This document shows positions 50,147 through 60,009 of a stretch of DNA of 64,000 bases, piece after piece (the first letter of the stretch is position 1; the number at the start of each line of letters is the position of its first letter). A model generated the notes under the pieces. It saw only the letters and a list, made by a program, of their open reading frames with translations, did not search any database and was not told where the DNA came from. A program made the translations under genes and the position numbers. Source of the stretch: Halopelagius fulvigenes (GTDB lineage: Archaea > Halobacteriota > Halobacteria > Halobacteriales > Haloferacaceae); assembly GCF_042662625.1 (NCBI RefSeq), contig NZ_JBHSXH010000011.1, positions 298,845-362,844 of the forward strand. Direction: 5' to 3'.

Positions 50147-50830
50147 ATGGAGGCGACGTACGACCTCTTTCCCTTTCACGAAGACGGGAGGATAGCGGCC
50201 GCGCTCGGGACCCTCCTCGTCCAACGAGGGTCGGTGGACCCGAACTCGCTCGCCGAAGTCGCGGGCCGATTCGGCGTCGAGCGAGACGAACTGGAAGCGG
50301 CCGTCGTCCGACTCGGCGTCGAAGGCGAGACAACCGACGCTCTGGACGCGAGCGACGAGGACGCGACGGCTCACCGCGTCACCCCCGAGTTCCTCCGGGG
50401 AAGAGCGCCAATTGCGCGAGAGTACGGCGGTCTTCGCGACCCGGAATCGAACGAAGAGGTCCGGAGAACGGACGAGATGTCGTTTCAGAGCTGGCTTCTC
50501 GTCGAAGCGACGAAGTCCGCGAGGGAGACAGTCGAACGGATGGTGCGTGAACGGTTCGGAGACGGGGCCGACGCATTACGTGTCGCTACGCGCGCGGCAA
50601 TCGGCACGGCAGCGTTTCCAGAGCGCGTTCTCTGGGTCGGCGTCAGTTACCCGGTGGACGAAACCGGACCCGGGACCGTCCCCGCGGTTCCGAATCCGCC
50701 GTCGTTCTCGTTCGACCGACTCGCAGAACTCGTTCCCGCGACGCTCGATGCGACCGTCGAACGCGGCGGCGAGGCGTTCCGCGTCCGCAACATCCCCGCC
50801 GTCCCGTTTCGGGAACCGCACTATCGCTGA
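50147..50830 (+). CDS. Uncharacterised haloarchaeal protein
   Basis: The 227-residue protein is acidic and soluble, without signal or membrane segments. It starts MEATYDLFPFHEDGRIAAAL. Residues about 20-60 could form a small helix-turn-helix-like bundle (LAEVAGRFGVERDELEAAVV). The rest is mixed alpha/beta with no recognised motif. The ATG at 50147 is at the first point where the residues look haloarchaeal. It ends 172 bases before the iron-regulated binding-protein gene. The function is unknown. Confidence 0.6.
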   Translation: MEATYDLFPFHEDGRIAAALGTLLVQRGSVDPNSLAEVAGRFGVERDELEAAVVRLGVEGETTDALDASDEDATAHRVTPEFLRGRAPIAREYGGLRDPESNEEVRRTDEMSFQSWLLVEATKSARETVERMVRERFGDGADALRVATRAAIGTAAFPERVLWVGVSYPVDETGPGTVPAVPNPPSFSFDRLAELVPATLDATVERGGEAFRVRNIPAVPFREPHYR

Positions 50831-50946
50831 ATCCGCCCTCGGTCGTCCCTCGCAACGCCTTGGGCGTCTCACGTAACCTTCGGATTGCCGCCGCGACAGC
50901 GTACGAACGGACGCGACTGGCGACCTTACGCCCCACCCCATCATCG

Positions 50947-50962
50947 TTTAGGCCCGCCTAAA
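50947..50962. promoter_or_regulatory. DtxR/IdeR-type iron box 1
   Basis: TTTAGGC-CC-GCCTAAA is a perfect 7+7 palindrome matching the core of DtxR/IdeR-family operators. It lies just upstream of the TATA box of the iron-binding-protein gene. Haloarchaea have DtxR-family iron regulators (Idr, SirR). Confidence 0.75.
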
Positions 50963-50972
50963 ATTCGGAACC

Positions 50973-50985
50973 GTTTTATATTTTT
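50973..50985 (+). promoter_or_regulatory. TATA box of the iron-siderophore binding-protein gene
   Basis: TTTTATATTTTT lies between the two iron boxes and about 20-30 bases before the ATG at 51003. Leaderless transcription is likely. A regulator bound at box 2 would cover the start site. Confidence 0.7.
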
Positions 50986-50997
50986 AGGCTAGCCTAA
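50984..50997. promoter_or_regulatory. DtxR/IdeR-type iron box 2
   Basis: TTAGGCTAGCCTAA is a perfect 14-base palindrome placed between the TATA box and the start codon at 51003. With box 1 it flanks the TATA box on both sides, an arrangement suited to tight iron repression. Confidence 0.8.
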
Positions 50998-51002
50998 GTT
51001 CC

Positions 51003-52201
51003 ATGCGACGAGACGACGCGAGTCGGAGTGCGCCGACACGACGTGACTGCGTGAAGTACGGCGGTGCCGTTCTCGCCGGCGGCCTCCTCGCCGGGTGTAC
51101 GGGCGGTAGCGGAACGGACTCGACACCGTCGGCGTCGCCGGCGGCCACCGGCACGACCACGGACGAGTCGTACGCGGTGTCGATGGCGCCGATGGGCGAA
51201 GTCGAGTTCGAAGCGGTACCGGAGACGATTTTCACGCGCTTGACGCACCTCGCCGGGATGGCGTTCGCACTCGGTCGCGGCGACGACGTGAACACGATGC
51301 ACGCGCCGGACTACTACGACGCCTCTGGAACCAGTTCACCCCGCGCCTCCCGGGCGTCTCGCTCGATTGGAGCGGTCTCTACTCCTCGTGGAGTCCGAGC
51401 AAGGAGACGCTGTACGAACTCGACAGCGACGTTCACCTCGCCGACCCGGCGAGCGTACTCGAACTCGACGGGTGGAGCCGATCCGACGTCGAGGAGGTCC
51501 GCGAGAACATCGCGCCGTGGTTCGGCAACCACTACAGCAACAGACACATCTCGCCGCCCGACGCGTACGCCGACCGATACCGGTACTACACCCTCTGGGA
51601 ACAGTTCTGGAAAGTCGCGCAGGTGTTCCGTGAAGAGGAGAAGTACGACGCCCTGTCGGCGGTTCACGACGACGTACTCGCCGCCATCGAGGCTGACCTC
51701 CCGCCCGAGTCGGAGCGTCCGAGCATCGTCATGGGCGGATTCTCCGATCCGTCGGCGCCCTACGTGTACAACGTGGACACGCCCGGGTTCCTCACCGCGC
51801 ACGTACGCCCCCTACAACCGGTCGACGCGTTCGGAGACGACGTCGCCTCCGGTTCGCAGATAGACATGGAGACGCTGTTAGAAGCCGACCCCGACGTCAT
51901 CCTCGCCCTCGGCGGAATGCACCCCGATACCGACATGGCGAACGTCCGAACGGCGCTCAGAAACGACCCCGTCGGACAGGAACTCACCGCGGTGCAGAAC
52001 GACCGTATCTACGCGCAGGGCGCGCGCTATCAGGGACCCATCCTGAACCTCTTCCAACTGGAGATGACCGCCAAGCAACTCTATCCTGACGCCTTCGGCG
52101 AGTGGCCGACGTACGTCGACGGAGCGTACCCGGAGCTCCCGGCGGAAGAACGGTTCTTCGACCGTCGGCACGTCGCCGACATCATCCTAGGCGAGTTCTG
52201 A
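51003..52201 (+). pseudogene. Iron-siderophore ABC transporter substrate-binding lipoprotein, broken by a one-base deletion
   Basis: The gene encodes a Tat lipoprotein (PTRRDCVKYGGAVLAGGLLAGC, shown here in two parts: TRRDCVKYGG, then LAGGLLAGC) of the TroA/Fe3+-siderophore binding family. The first frame runs from 51003 to DYYDA at 51323. From there the homology continues in another frame (LWNQFTPRLPGVSLDWSG, then to HVADIILGEF at 52198). A run gccctctgg has become gcctctgg, so one C is missing near 51322. The rest, about 290 residues, is intact, including a helical backbone and DPDVILALGGMHPDTD. It is under two iron boxes. Either the gene is freshly inactivated or the base is a sequencing error. 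Confidence 0.8.
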
Positions 52202-52272
52202 ATACGGATGCAACCAGGCTTCATCTACGCTCTAACCGGAACGACCGCTCGATATAGAGGACCACTTAACGT

Positions 52273-52467
52273 GTGACAGATACGGATGAGACTGTGACCA
52301 CGTCGTCAGAACTCCGTTTCTTTGGGATCTGCCTGTTTGCGTCCGTCTCAGGGTTCTTCATCTGGCGCTTTGCGTTCCAAGGTTCGAACACCGTCGGATT
52401 GCTCGTTATCGCGGTATTCGTACTCGCGTTCTTGCTGTTCGTAGACGGGTATCTCGAGGTTCGCTAA
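52273..52467 (+). CDS. Small membrane protein
   Basis: This 64-residue protein has two hydrophobic segments (FFGICLFASVSGFFIWRFAF and VGLLVIAVFVLAFLLFVDGY) after a polar Thr-rich start. The GTG start follows an AT-rich stretch. The region from here to about 54.7 kb has lower GC than the sugar cluster. Function not recognised. Confidence 0.55.
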   Translation: MTDTDETVTTSSELRFFGICLFASVSGFFIWRFAFQGSNTVGLLVIAVFVLAFLLFVDGYLEVR

Positions 52468-52536
52468 AGCAGCTCTACTTAGCGGCTTACCCTCCAGAAG
52501 TTATTCTCAGTCGTAATCGACCATCCCACCTCTTCC

Positions 52537-52983
52537 TTATCGCAAACCTGCTTCTATTCGTCGAGGAGTTGACGGCATTGTCAACAATGGCGTCGTCTGT
52601 TCTGTCGAAAACACGCTCCGGGTCTCAAAATCATCGGGACCGGTGAGTTCGTGAGTCGAAGCGTCCAGCAGAACGCCTCCTTTTATGAATCGTACTTCCC
52701 TGAAATCACGATTCATCCGTAGAACCTTGTTGAAGCCCTCACACGGTGATAAATTCCACCGATTGCTGAATACAGGGCGCATATTGGCCATCGCCTCGGC
52801 ACTCAATGCGAGCGGATCGAATTGCTCGGTACAGAGGATATCTTGTTCAAGATACGAGTAAATAGTAGATAACCCGGCACAGGTAGCCAATTCTTTCTTA
52901 CTAGTTGGCGTGGATGGAGTAGAGAGTATGAGTGGAGCCAATGTATCGTGTAACGTGTTCTCACTGTGATTTAGAGATGTCAA
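52537..52983 (-). CDS. Hypothetical protein in a degraded region
   Basis: The 148-residue reading frame has no signal or membrane segment and is less acidic than its neighbours. The early part (KKELATCAGLSTIYSYLEQD) could be a helix-turn-helix start, but the rest matches nothing I recognise. The base composition is low in GC, as expected for acquired DNA. It may be an active small gene or part of a decayed one. Confidence 0.35.
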   Translation of the reverse strand: MTSLNHSENTLHDTLAPLILSTPSTPTSKKELATCAGLSTIYSYLEQDILCTEQFDPLALSAEAMANMRPVFSNRWNLSPCEGFNKVLRMNRDFREVRFIKGGVLLDASTHELTGPDDFETRSVFSTEQTTPLLTMPSTPRRIEAGLR

Positions 52984-53255
52984 AGGAAAGCGTGGACAAA
53001 ATATTAGACGCTCAAGATAAACATCAACAAGCCTACGGAGAACATCACATCCTTGAATTCGAGTTGAGAGAGTAATCTCTGTACACCACTATACTCCGTC
53101 ATCTGACCCTTCTCCGACCTAAAACATCCGAACCCCCCCGTTATCTGAGATTGTGACGCTCTCGGCTGGGTTCGGAACGTGTCCAAAACACTGTTTACGA
53201 CCAACCGCAGAGGCACAGGTAGCAAGCCACTCAATTTCCCTGGCGCTCTAAACAA

Positions 53256-54155
53256 TCAGTTCTGATCGAACCCATCCTTGCTAATCAACCCGGTTTCACC
53301 GTGCCGATGAACACAGGTTTGATAATCGAGATGATCTTGCCCATAGCAGAATATAGGCGGCGTTTCACCCTGATATCTATGAATCTCGAAATGACCGAAC
53401 ACCGCTGTATTGTCAAACGGGATGTTAGGTGGAACCACGTGCACTACATCGACTGCATCCCAGATGAATAGATCTGTCTGGACACCTTCTTTCTCTAATT
53501 CTTCCTCTATCGTGTCCGGGGTAATTCGATAAATATCGCTTCCGAACAGCATATGGCTCGGCCCAGGTTCTTGGTCCCAGAGCCGTCGAGACCTCACAAC
53601 GGGGATGCAGCCATCGAACCGATCTGAAACCATTTTCTTCACCTCATCAAACTTATCGCGAGGAACATCTGGTGCTACAACGATTCGATCCATGACCTCC
53701 TCTAAATTCACGTCAATGAATATTGCATCATCTTTGTCCTCGCCCCAGTCATCCGGAACGATACCTGCATCGGAGACTTCCACCATCGGCTTCGGTCCAT
53801 GTCCGACCAAAACCCGAAGTTCGTTTTCCATTCCAAACTTCGGCCTCTTATAGAAGTAAATCGGAGGATCATGCTCCGGTATCCACTCTGTATCTTCAGA
53901 CACATACCGTGCTAACCCCATTAACATACTGTCATCATCTTCAGGTCGAAGTCCCTCCTTCAGCTTGCCAACTGTGGTCTCAACGGCGATTCCATCTTCA
54001 GAATCAGTGAACTTCCTCCAGAACCGTGGATCTTCATCGGTACCAACCCTCCAGCAGCTCAGGTAGTACCGGCTTTGTGCACGTTCACGATATCTCTGCT
54101 GACCTCCAGCAAAATCAAGGGAACGTCCACGACTCTCGGTCTGCTCGACTCCGCG
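53256..54155 (-). pseudogene. 5'-truncated DUF2971-like gene
   Basis: A frame open from 54155 down to the stop at 53256 reads YRERAQSRYYLSCWRVGTDE, then DPRFWRKFTDSEDGIAVETT and VGKLKEGLRPED, before an ATG at 53927. This resembles DUF2971 proteins, with their (Y/F)VSCW...MWxxYxxxxGVAIxTT core. No ATG, GTG or TTG precedes the ATG at 53927, so the beginning is missing. DUF2971 genes are frequent in defence and mobile regions. From 53927 onward, 223 residues are intact (for example DDAIFIDVNLEEVMDRIVVA). The upstream end runs into the integrase fragment, which marks the deletion joint. Confidence 0.55.
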
Positions 54156-54561
54156 TCAGTCCTTGTCGGCCCTCGCGGTCGTCGCCGCTTACTCGGAAGA
54201 CCTCTGCACCTCTGACGCCCGTATACGCGAGAACGTGGACGAACGCCCGCTCTTGGACTGCCTGCGTCGCGTCGAGGCCGTCTTCCTCGATGGCCTCGCA
54301 CGCTCGCTCGTTCGTGTACTCGACCAGCTGCCGACGGACATCCGGGGTCCAGAACTGCTGAGTGCGGTCTTGGTCGTCGCGAGGCAAGGGCTCACGGGCG
54401 CGGTCCGTCGTCGCCGGGTTCCGTGAGAGGACGCCGTCGCGGACGCAGAATCCAAGGAACCCAGAGATGACGTTGTAGTACATCTGCGCCGTCCGATCCA
54501 CGAAAAGCATGGAGGACAAACTGCTGGCCGGCGGGGGGATGGTCGCGACGCTTATCAACAC
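54115..54561 (-). pseudogene. Tyrosine recombinase (phage-type integrase) fragment
   Basis: The frame of 148 residues contains a core-binding-like helix set (TAQMYYNVISGFLGFCVRDG) and the start of the catalytic domain with the arginine motif LAYTGVRGAEVFR. The His-x-x-Arg and Tyr parts of the active site are absent, since the frame ends at RSRADRESWTFP. The N-terminal arm-binding part is also missing or out of frame. It is therefore a dead internal piece. It overlaps the truncated DUF2971-like frame by 41 bases, which is where two unrelated pieces were joined. Confidence 0.65.
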
Positions 54562-54734
54562 ACTTCCTCCACCGTGTCCTATGTGCCGTTGAGGAGCCGA
54601 TCTCGCACCACTTCTGATTAGCCATCTCTACGAGGCTTCTTTCAAGGGGTGCGAGCACACCGCATCTCGGTTCGAGTGTCGTCTTCGCTGATTTCGTTCG
54701 GCGGTCTGCCGCCTTTGAACCTATATATCGCATT

Positions 54735-57137
54735 TCACCTGTCCATGCCACTTATCTCGCGACATGTCCGGACTGCAGCGGCGTTCTCTGCGACATCGTG
54801 GACGCGAACGATGTCCGCTCCTCGCTCGGCTGCCATCGTCGTGGTTGCTACCGTGGGAGGTAATCGCCCGGTAGAGCTACAGTCAACGCGCTCGAACATG
54901 GACTTACGAGAGTGGCCGACCATGATTGGGCACCCGAGAGCGTGCAGCTCCCCCAGCCTGTCAACCAGCTCGAAACACTCTGCGGCGGATTTCCCGAAAC
55001 CGAGTCCAGGGTCCACGATGATTTGATCACGACTAAGTCCCGCCTGTTCGGCGAGTAACACTCGTTCGTTAAGTTCTCGGATGACGTCTTCCACGACGTC
55101 GTCGTACGCTACTGTACGGTCCGGATCGACGGGAGTGTCTACGCTGTGCATGACGACGATCGGCGCGTCGTGAGCGGCGGCGACGAACCGCATGTCCGGG
55201 TCCGCCAGCCCAGAGACATCGTTGATTATGTCTGCGCCTGCATCTAAGGCAGCGTCTGCGACAGCGGCCCGTCTCGTATCGACGGAGATTGGCACGTCAA
55301 CGTCAGAAATGCGCTCAATGACTGGGACGACACGCTCAACCTCCTCCTCGACTGTGATCGAATCGGCGCCCGGTCGAGTACTTTCGCCACCAACGTCGAC
55401 GATGTCCGCGCCCGACGAAATCATCTCACGGGCGCGCCGTACGGCATCCTTCACCTTGCTGTACCGGCCACCGTCGTAGAAACTGTCTGGCGTCACGTTC
55501 AGAATTCCCATAACTGCCGTGTCGGCGTTCCACGGACGCCGGTCGGCCGCTTCGCCATTGCGAATAACCTCGTTAAATTGGTCCGATGTGTGCGAAATCC
55601 CCAGATCACTGCCACGCACTGTGTCGGCCAGCCGCTCGTACTGAGCGGTGGTTCCGGACAGGATGACAGTGACTTGTCTGCCAGAGGAATCAACATCCGA
55701 GATGACACACATCCCGCCGATACGTTGCATCAGTTGTTGTAGATACTCTGCCTGCCTATCGTATAGTCTGGTCTTGAACGTGTGTGTGGTGATGTCTTCG
55801 GCGAACTCCTCTCGGATGGACGCCTCTGTAAGAATAGAGTGTGCAGTGTCGAGTGTATGCACTCGTTTCGGAATCTGGAGCCGCGTCCATCGGTTGCGGG
55901 CTTCGGCGACGACGTACAACGAGCCCGTGATTAGCACACAATCGTCGTCGCCCGCCGCGTCGAGTGCCTCCTCGACTGCCATCTGAACCGTTCCGTTCTG
56001 TACGACCTCGGCTGTACACGATGCGAACGCGTCCGAGAGCGTGTCGAAGGAGGCGGCTCGACTCACGTCTGGCTGACAGAGACGAACTACGTCCGCTTTG
56101 GGGAGCGCTTCTGCCATCCTCGCATGATCCTTTTCTTTCATAGCCCCGAAGACGAGGTGCAGTTCGTCAAATTCGTACCGGCCGATGAGATCTGCGACTG
56201 TCCTACACGCGGCTGGATTGTGGGCACCATCGAGGATTACAAGCGGATCAGTCGACATCACCTCGAACCTACCTGGCCAGTGGGTACTGCGGAGACCGCG
56301 TTCGATCACTGGGGTATCAACGTCTGATACCTGCCGGGCGAGAGTCGCGGCGATTCCGGCGTTCGTCGCTTGGTGTTGACCGAGCAACGAAAGGTTCGCC
56401 GCGACGTCCCAGTTCGGGCCAACTATGGATACGGACGTTTCAACTCGCGAGGTCATCTTTCCCTCTCGGGCAACGATATCGGCCTCTGTCTCCCCCACCG
56501 TGACGACCTCCGTTTCCGCTTGGATCGCTTCGAGCGCTTCGCCATCCGCACTCGTCACGAGCCGTTTTCCGTCTGGTGCGACCTGTGCTTTGTCTCGGGC
56601 GATTTCTCGAACCGTCTCGCCGAGGATATCAGTATGTTCTAGGCTCACGTTCGTGACTGCACTCGCCACCGGGTCTACCACGCTTGTCGCGTCGTGCCGA
56701 CCTCCGATACCGACCTCCAGGACCGCCATGTCGACGCCTTCGTCTCCGAAATAGTGGAGTGCAAGTACGGTAAGCACCTCGAAGTACGTGGGGCAGTCAC
56801 CTTCACTACGTAGGCGAGATACGCACGGTTTAATTTTCTCGGCGAACGACCTGACATAGTCTTTCGGTACTTTCCGTCCGTTAAGCCGAATGCGCTCGCG
56901 GAAATCGTTTAGATCCGGTGACGTGTACAGTCCGACATCGAGACCGGCCTCCCGCAATATCTGCTCGAGCATCACCGCCGTGCTTCCTTTCCCGTTTGAC
57001 CCTGCTATCTGGACGCAATTGACATCCTCATGTGGATCACCGAGGGTAGACAACATTCTAGCGGTCGTCTCCGTTCCCAGCTTTGGCCGGGAACGGTTTA
57101 AACTCTCCAGATAGTCGACTGCCTCGTGGTATTCCAT
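54735..57137 (-). CDS. folCP: Bifunctional folylpolyglutamate/dihydrofolate synthase - dihydropteroate synthase (FolC-FolP)
   Basis: This 800-residue protein fuses two enzymes of folate synthesis. Residues about 1-420 are a Mur-ligase-type FolC (ATP loop GSNGKGST at 46-53, LEVGIGGRHDAT, ILDGAHNPAA). A linker of about 100 residues follows. Residues about 510-800 are dihydropteroate synthase, with MGILNVTPDSFYDGG, DIVDVGGESTRPGA and ISVDTRRAAVADAALDAG. This FolC-FolP fusion is known in haloarchaea such as Haloferax. The ATG at 57137 (MEYHEAVDYLESL) matches the beginning of FolC; the 43 codons before it do not. The lower GC than the sugar cluster and the position next to an integrase scar are notable. 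It could supply tetrahydrofolate for the C1 enzymes downstream. Confidence 0.9.
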   Translation of the reverse strand: MEYHEAVDYLESLNRSRPKLGTETTARMLSTLGDPHEDVNCVQIAGSNGKGSTAVMLEQILREAGLDVGLYTSPDLNDFRERIRLNGRKVPKDYVRSFAEKIKPCVSRLRSEGDCPTYFEVLTVLALHYFGDEGVDMAVLEVGIGGRHDATSVVDPVASAVTNVSLEHTDILGETVREIARDKAQVAPDGKRLVTSADGEALEAIQAETEVVTVGETEADIVAREGKMTSRVETSVSIVGPNWDVAANLSLLGQHQATNAGIAATLARQVSDVDTPVIERGLRSTHWPGRFEVMSTDPLVILDGAHNPAACRTVADLIGRYEFDELHLVFGAMKEKDHARMAEALPKADVVRLCQPDVSRAASFDTLSDAFASCTAEVVQNGTVQMAVEEALDAAGDDDCVLITGSLYVVAEARNRWTRLQIPKRVHTLDTAHSILTEASIREEFAEDITTHTFKTRLYDRQAEYLQQLMQRIGGMCVISDVDSSGRQVTVILSGTTAQYERLADTVRGSDLGISHTSDQFNEVIRNGEAADRRPWNADTAVMGILNVTPDSFYDGGRYSKVKDAVRRAREMISSGADIVDVGGESTRPGADSITVEEEVERVVPVIERISDVDVPISVDTRRAAVADAALDAGADIINDVSGLADPDMRFVAAAHDAPIVVMHSVDTPVDPDRTVAYDDVVEDVIRELNERVLLAEQAGLSRDQIIVDPGLGFGKSAAECFELVDRLGELHALGCPIMVGHSRKSMFERVDCSSTGRLPPTVATTTMAAERGADIVRVHDVAENAAAVRTCREISGMDR

Positions 57138-57453
57138 ACCAAATAGGGATTTGGTACTGGTATTAATGTATTGCCACACCGCCAGTTCGGATGGGAGTAT
57201 CCCAAAATATACGCCGTGAGATAACCTCTCACTCGACGTGCAGTTGAGTCTACTTGGATCAACCAAATATAAATTTTCCTGCGTGTTGTGGTTGGGACAG
57301 CTTACCGGTATAGTTCCGCCGACTCAAAGCCGCTTCTCGCTTCCTCGATACAACGACTGTAGCCGAATTTATGTAGATCCAAGATGACTGAATATGTCTC
57401 AGCATCTATTCCTATCCTACTGTTTATGTAGGAGGGGAATGAGGCTCCCGACG

Positions 57454-58659
57454 ATGGCCGCCGAGTCAACTAGCAATCTATCGGCACAGGAGCCGTACGT
57501 GACGGAGTTTGAGGCGACCGTTCGTTCCGTTGACGGATGTGCAGTCCGCCTAGACCGGACGTATTTCTACCCGGAAGGGGGAGGGCAACCTGCCGATAGC
57601 GGCACCGTAGACGGTCTGGATGTCATCGACGTACAGAAACGAGACGGTGAGACTGTCCATACCCTTGCGACAGATCCTCACTTTGAGGCGGGCGAAACTA
57701 TCACAGGTCAGATCGATGAAGAGTATCGGACGTACTGCATGCGAGCGCACACCGCGAGCCATCTGGTGTATGGTGCAGGACGGAGACTGTTCGACGATCC
57801 TGGGTACGGCGGATTCGACATCCGACCGGAGAAAATTCGCCTTGATTTCGAGACCGATTATGATCCGGACGACGTGAGTGCTCTCACGTTTGAACGGATG
57901 GTCCGCGAAGTCATCTGGGACTCTCGCGAGGTTACGTGGGAAGCCGTGAAGAGCGAACGAGCCCATAAACGCGACGACATAGTGTTCAATTTGACCGACG
58001 GAGACGAACCGTCTGATACGGTTCGTGTGGTTGAGGTCGATGGGTGGGATATCGCGGCGTGTGGTGGCACGCACGTGAAGAACACCGGTGAAATCGGACC
58101 GATGGCGGTGCTAGACGTCTCGAACCCGGGATCCAATCTCATCCGCGTTGAGTACGCTGTCGGTCCCGCAGCTATCCAAGCGCAGATTAGCGAGAGAAAA
58201 AGCGTTGAGCACGCGGCGAGTGCGATGAGTACGAGCGTCGAAGAGCTTCCGAAACGCGCTACCGGTCTCGTGCAGGAGAACACCTCCCTTGAGGAGGAGA
58301 TTAATCAGCTACACGAACGTTTGTTAGAGGAACGCCTGTCGACCTTAGAGGATGAAACAGTGTCGAAGGATGGTGACCACTGGCTAATCGGTGAAGTTGA
58401 GGGCGTGGGTCCGAACGACATTTCCGAACGGGTCCGGGAACTCGCTGGCGATGCTGGGGACGTTATCGTACTTGCTGGTGTCGACGGTAGTTCGTTCTTG
58501 GTCGTCGCGACAACGGGTGACCCGGATGCCAGCGGGATAGTCGACGATGTTACAGCAGAGTTCGGCGGTGGGGGCGGCGGCGGTTCAACCTTCGCTCAGG
58601 GTGGTGGGCTGGACGAAGAACCGGCGACCGTCGTCGAATACGTGCGTAATCAGGCGTAA
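57454..58659 (+). CDS. AlaX-like trans-editing protein with a DHHA1 domain
   Basis: The 401-residue protein has the editing domain of alanyl-tRNA synthetase as a free-standing protein. The first part carries YFYPEGGGQPADSG (about residues 37-50); the zinc-binding HTASH is H99 to H103 in RAHTASHLV, and CGGTH is at about residue 197. A coiled coil and a C-terminal DHHA1 domain with GGGGGGGSTFAQGG follow. Such AlaX-L proteins remove Ser or Gly from mischarged tRNA-Ala. Start codons at 57394, 57439 and 57454 are all in frame. GGAGGGG at 57431 sits only three bases from the 57439 ATG, which is therefore less well placed than 57454. Confidence 0.85.
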   Translation: MAAESTSNLSAQEPYVTEFEATVRSVDGCAVRLDRTYFYPEGGGQPADSGTVDGLDVIDVQKRDGETVHTLATDPHFEAGETITGQIDEEYRTYCMRAHTASHLVYGAGRRLFDDPGYGGFDIRPEKIRLDFETDYDPDDVSALTFERMVREVIWDSREVTWEAVKSERAHKRDDIVFNLTDGDEPSDTVRVVEVDGWDIAACGGTHVKNTGEIGPMAVLDVSNPGSNLIRVEYAVGPAAIQAQISERKSVEHAASAMSTSVEELPKRATGLVQENTSLEEEINQLHERLLEERLSTLEDETVSKDGDHWLIGEVEGVGPNDISERVRELAGDAGDVIVLAGVDGSSFLVVATTGDPDASGIVDDVTAEFGGGGGGGSTFAQGGGLDEEPATVVEYVRNQA

Positions 58660-59034
58660 CTAGTTCGGCACAACACGCCTAAAGCGGCTGAACTTCCCCG
58701 CAACGCTACTACGCGTGCGCCGTGCTACATGACTTTTCAGATGGTCAGTTTCGTTAGGTGATGCGGCTCATCAAACACAACGTATTCGGCCGTTTTCAGG
58801 AGGAAGATGGTTAATTACCCGAAAAATGCGATTCAGTATTAATGAGGTTCTATATTACTCATTCACGACTATGCTCCTCCCTACCACATCAAGTAATTGA
58901 ATGCCTGTCACCGAGATCCAAGTGTCCACTTCGGTGGACTACGATTCGCCGCTCCGTGAGTGCGTGGATGCCACCAGATCGAACCGTCGGAAGACGAGGA
59001 GAACGTACGGTAGGAGTTGCAGGAGGGAACAGGT
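58660..59034. other. Intergenic region upstream of purU
   Basis: This 375-base gap holds no gene. A Shine-Dalgarno-like GGAGGG at 59022-59027 sits eight bases before the purU ATG, which is unusual in a largely leaderless genome. No strong repeat is seen. Confidence 0.45.
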
Positions 59035-60009
59035 ATGACCCGTGAGTGGACTGAGATAACAGTCATCGGAGAAGACGACACGGGTCTCATCGCCGAGGTG
59101 ACCTCTTTCCTGTTCGAGCGAGACGTCAACATCGTCGATATCGATCAGGCCGTCCGAGACGGTACATTCCGGATGACGATGCAGGTCGACACGTCGGAGA
59201 TGGATCCGACCCAACTACAGTTTCAACGAGACCTCGAAGATCTAGGCGATCGGTTCGGGGTCGATACGCAGGTACAGTTCCCGTCCGACTGCGAGAACCA
59301 GTCCATCGCCGTACTCGTTACGAAGGAGAGCCACTGCCTCGAAGCTCTGCTCGAGGCTTGGGACAACGGCGACCTCGACGCGGATATCGAGGTGGTTGTC
59401 GGTAACCACGACGACCTTTCGTCCCTCTCGGCGGAGTACGGTGTTCCTTTCCACGTAATCGGTGACGAGAATGGAAGTCCCGACGAAGAAGAACTACTCG
59501 ACCTACTCGCGGAGTACGACATCGATCTGATTGCACTGGCTCGCTATATCCGCATTCTTTCGCCCGAGGTCGTCTTCCGCTACGAGAGCCAGATAATCAA
59601 CGTTCATCCGAGTCTGCTCCCCGCGTTCCCCGGAGCCGCCGCGTACAGACAGGCTCTCGAGGAAGGAGCCCGTATCGCTGGTGTCACCGCCCACTACGTG
59701 ACTACGGATCTGGACCAAGGGCCGATCATTGCTCAGCGCGCGTTTAATGTCCCACCGGACGCCACGGAGGCGGATCTAGAGAGGCTCGGACAACCACTCG
59801 AGGCTGAGGCCCTCCTCGAGGCAATACAGCTCCATCTCGATGACGAACTCTCTGTGCAGTTCGGCCGGACGGAGCTTGAGAACCCCAACGAGACCGACGC
59901 TCAACTCGGCGCTCCCGAGGAACTTAACCAGATGATCCCCGATCGACCGATCGACGGTATCGACGAGCAGACCGCCGATATAGACGAGACGGCTACTGCG
60001 GACGACTGA
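59035..60009 (+). CDS. purU: Formyltetrahydrofolate deformylase
   Basis: The 324-residue protein hydrolyses 10-formyl-tetrahydrofolate to formate and tetrahydrofolate. An ACT domain spans about residues 7-80 (TVIGEDDTGLIAEVTSFLFE), and the formyltransferase-like catalytic domain follows. N189, H191 and D225/D227 in INVHPSLLPAF and VTTDLDQGPII are the expected catalytic residues. A C-terminal acidic tail of about 60 residues is extra relative to bacterial PurU. The ATG at 59035 has a good Shine-Dalgarno. In Pseudomonas a purU copy lies with fdhA in the betaine/sarcosine region, and here fdhA and a Rieske oxygenase gene follow, so a role in handling demethylation formate is likely. Confidence 0.88.
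   Translation: MTREWTEITVIGEDDTGLIAEVTSFLFERDVNIVDIDQAVRDGTFRMTMQVDTSEMDPTQLQFQRDLEDLGDRFGVDTQVQFPSDCENQSIAVLVTKESHCLEALLEAWDNGDLDADIEVVVGNHDDLSSLSAEYGVPFHVIGDENGSPDEEELLDLLAEYDIDLIALARYIRILSPEVVFRYESQIINVHPSLLPAFPGAAAYRQALEEGARIAGVTAHYVTTDLDQGPIIAQRAFNVPPDATEADLERLGQPLEAEALLEAIQLHLDDELSVQFGRTELENPNETDAQLGAPEELNQMIPDRPIDGIDEQTADIDETATADD

Noticed and set aside
53004..53255. 83-codon minus-strand frame ending KDVMFSVGLLMFILSV
   Set aside because: It lies in degraded low-GC DNA, has mixed composition and no recognisable domain. It could be a transposase relic but nothing visible proves it.
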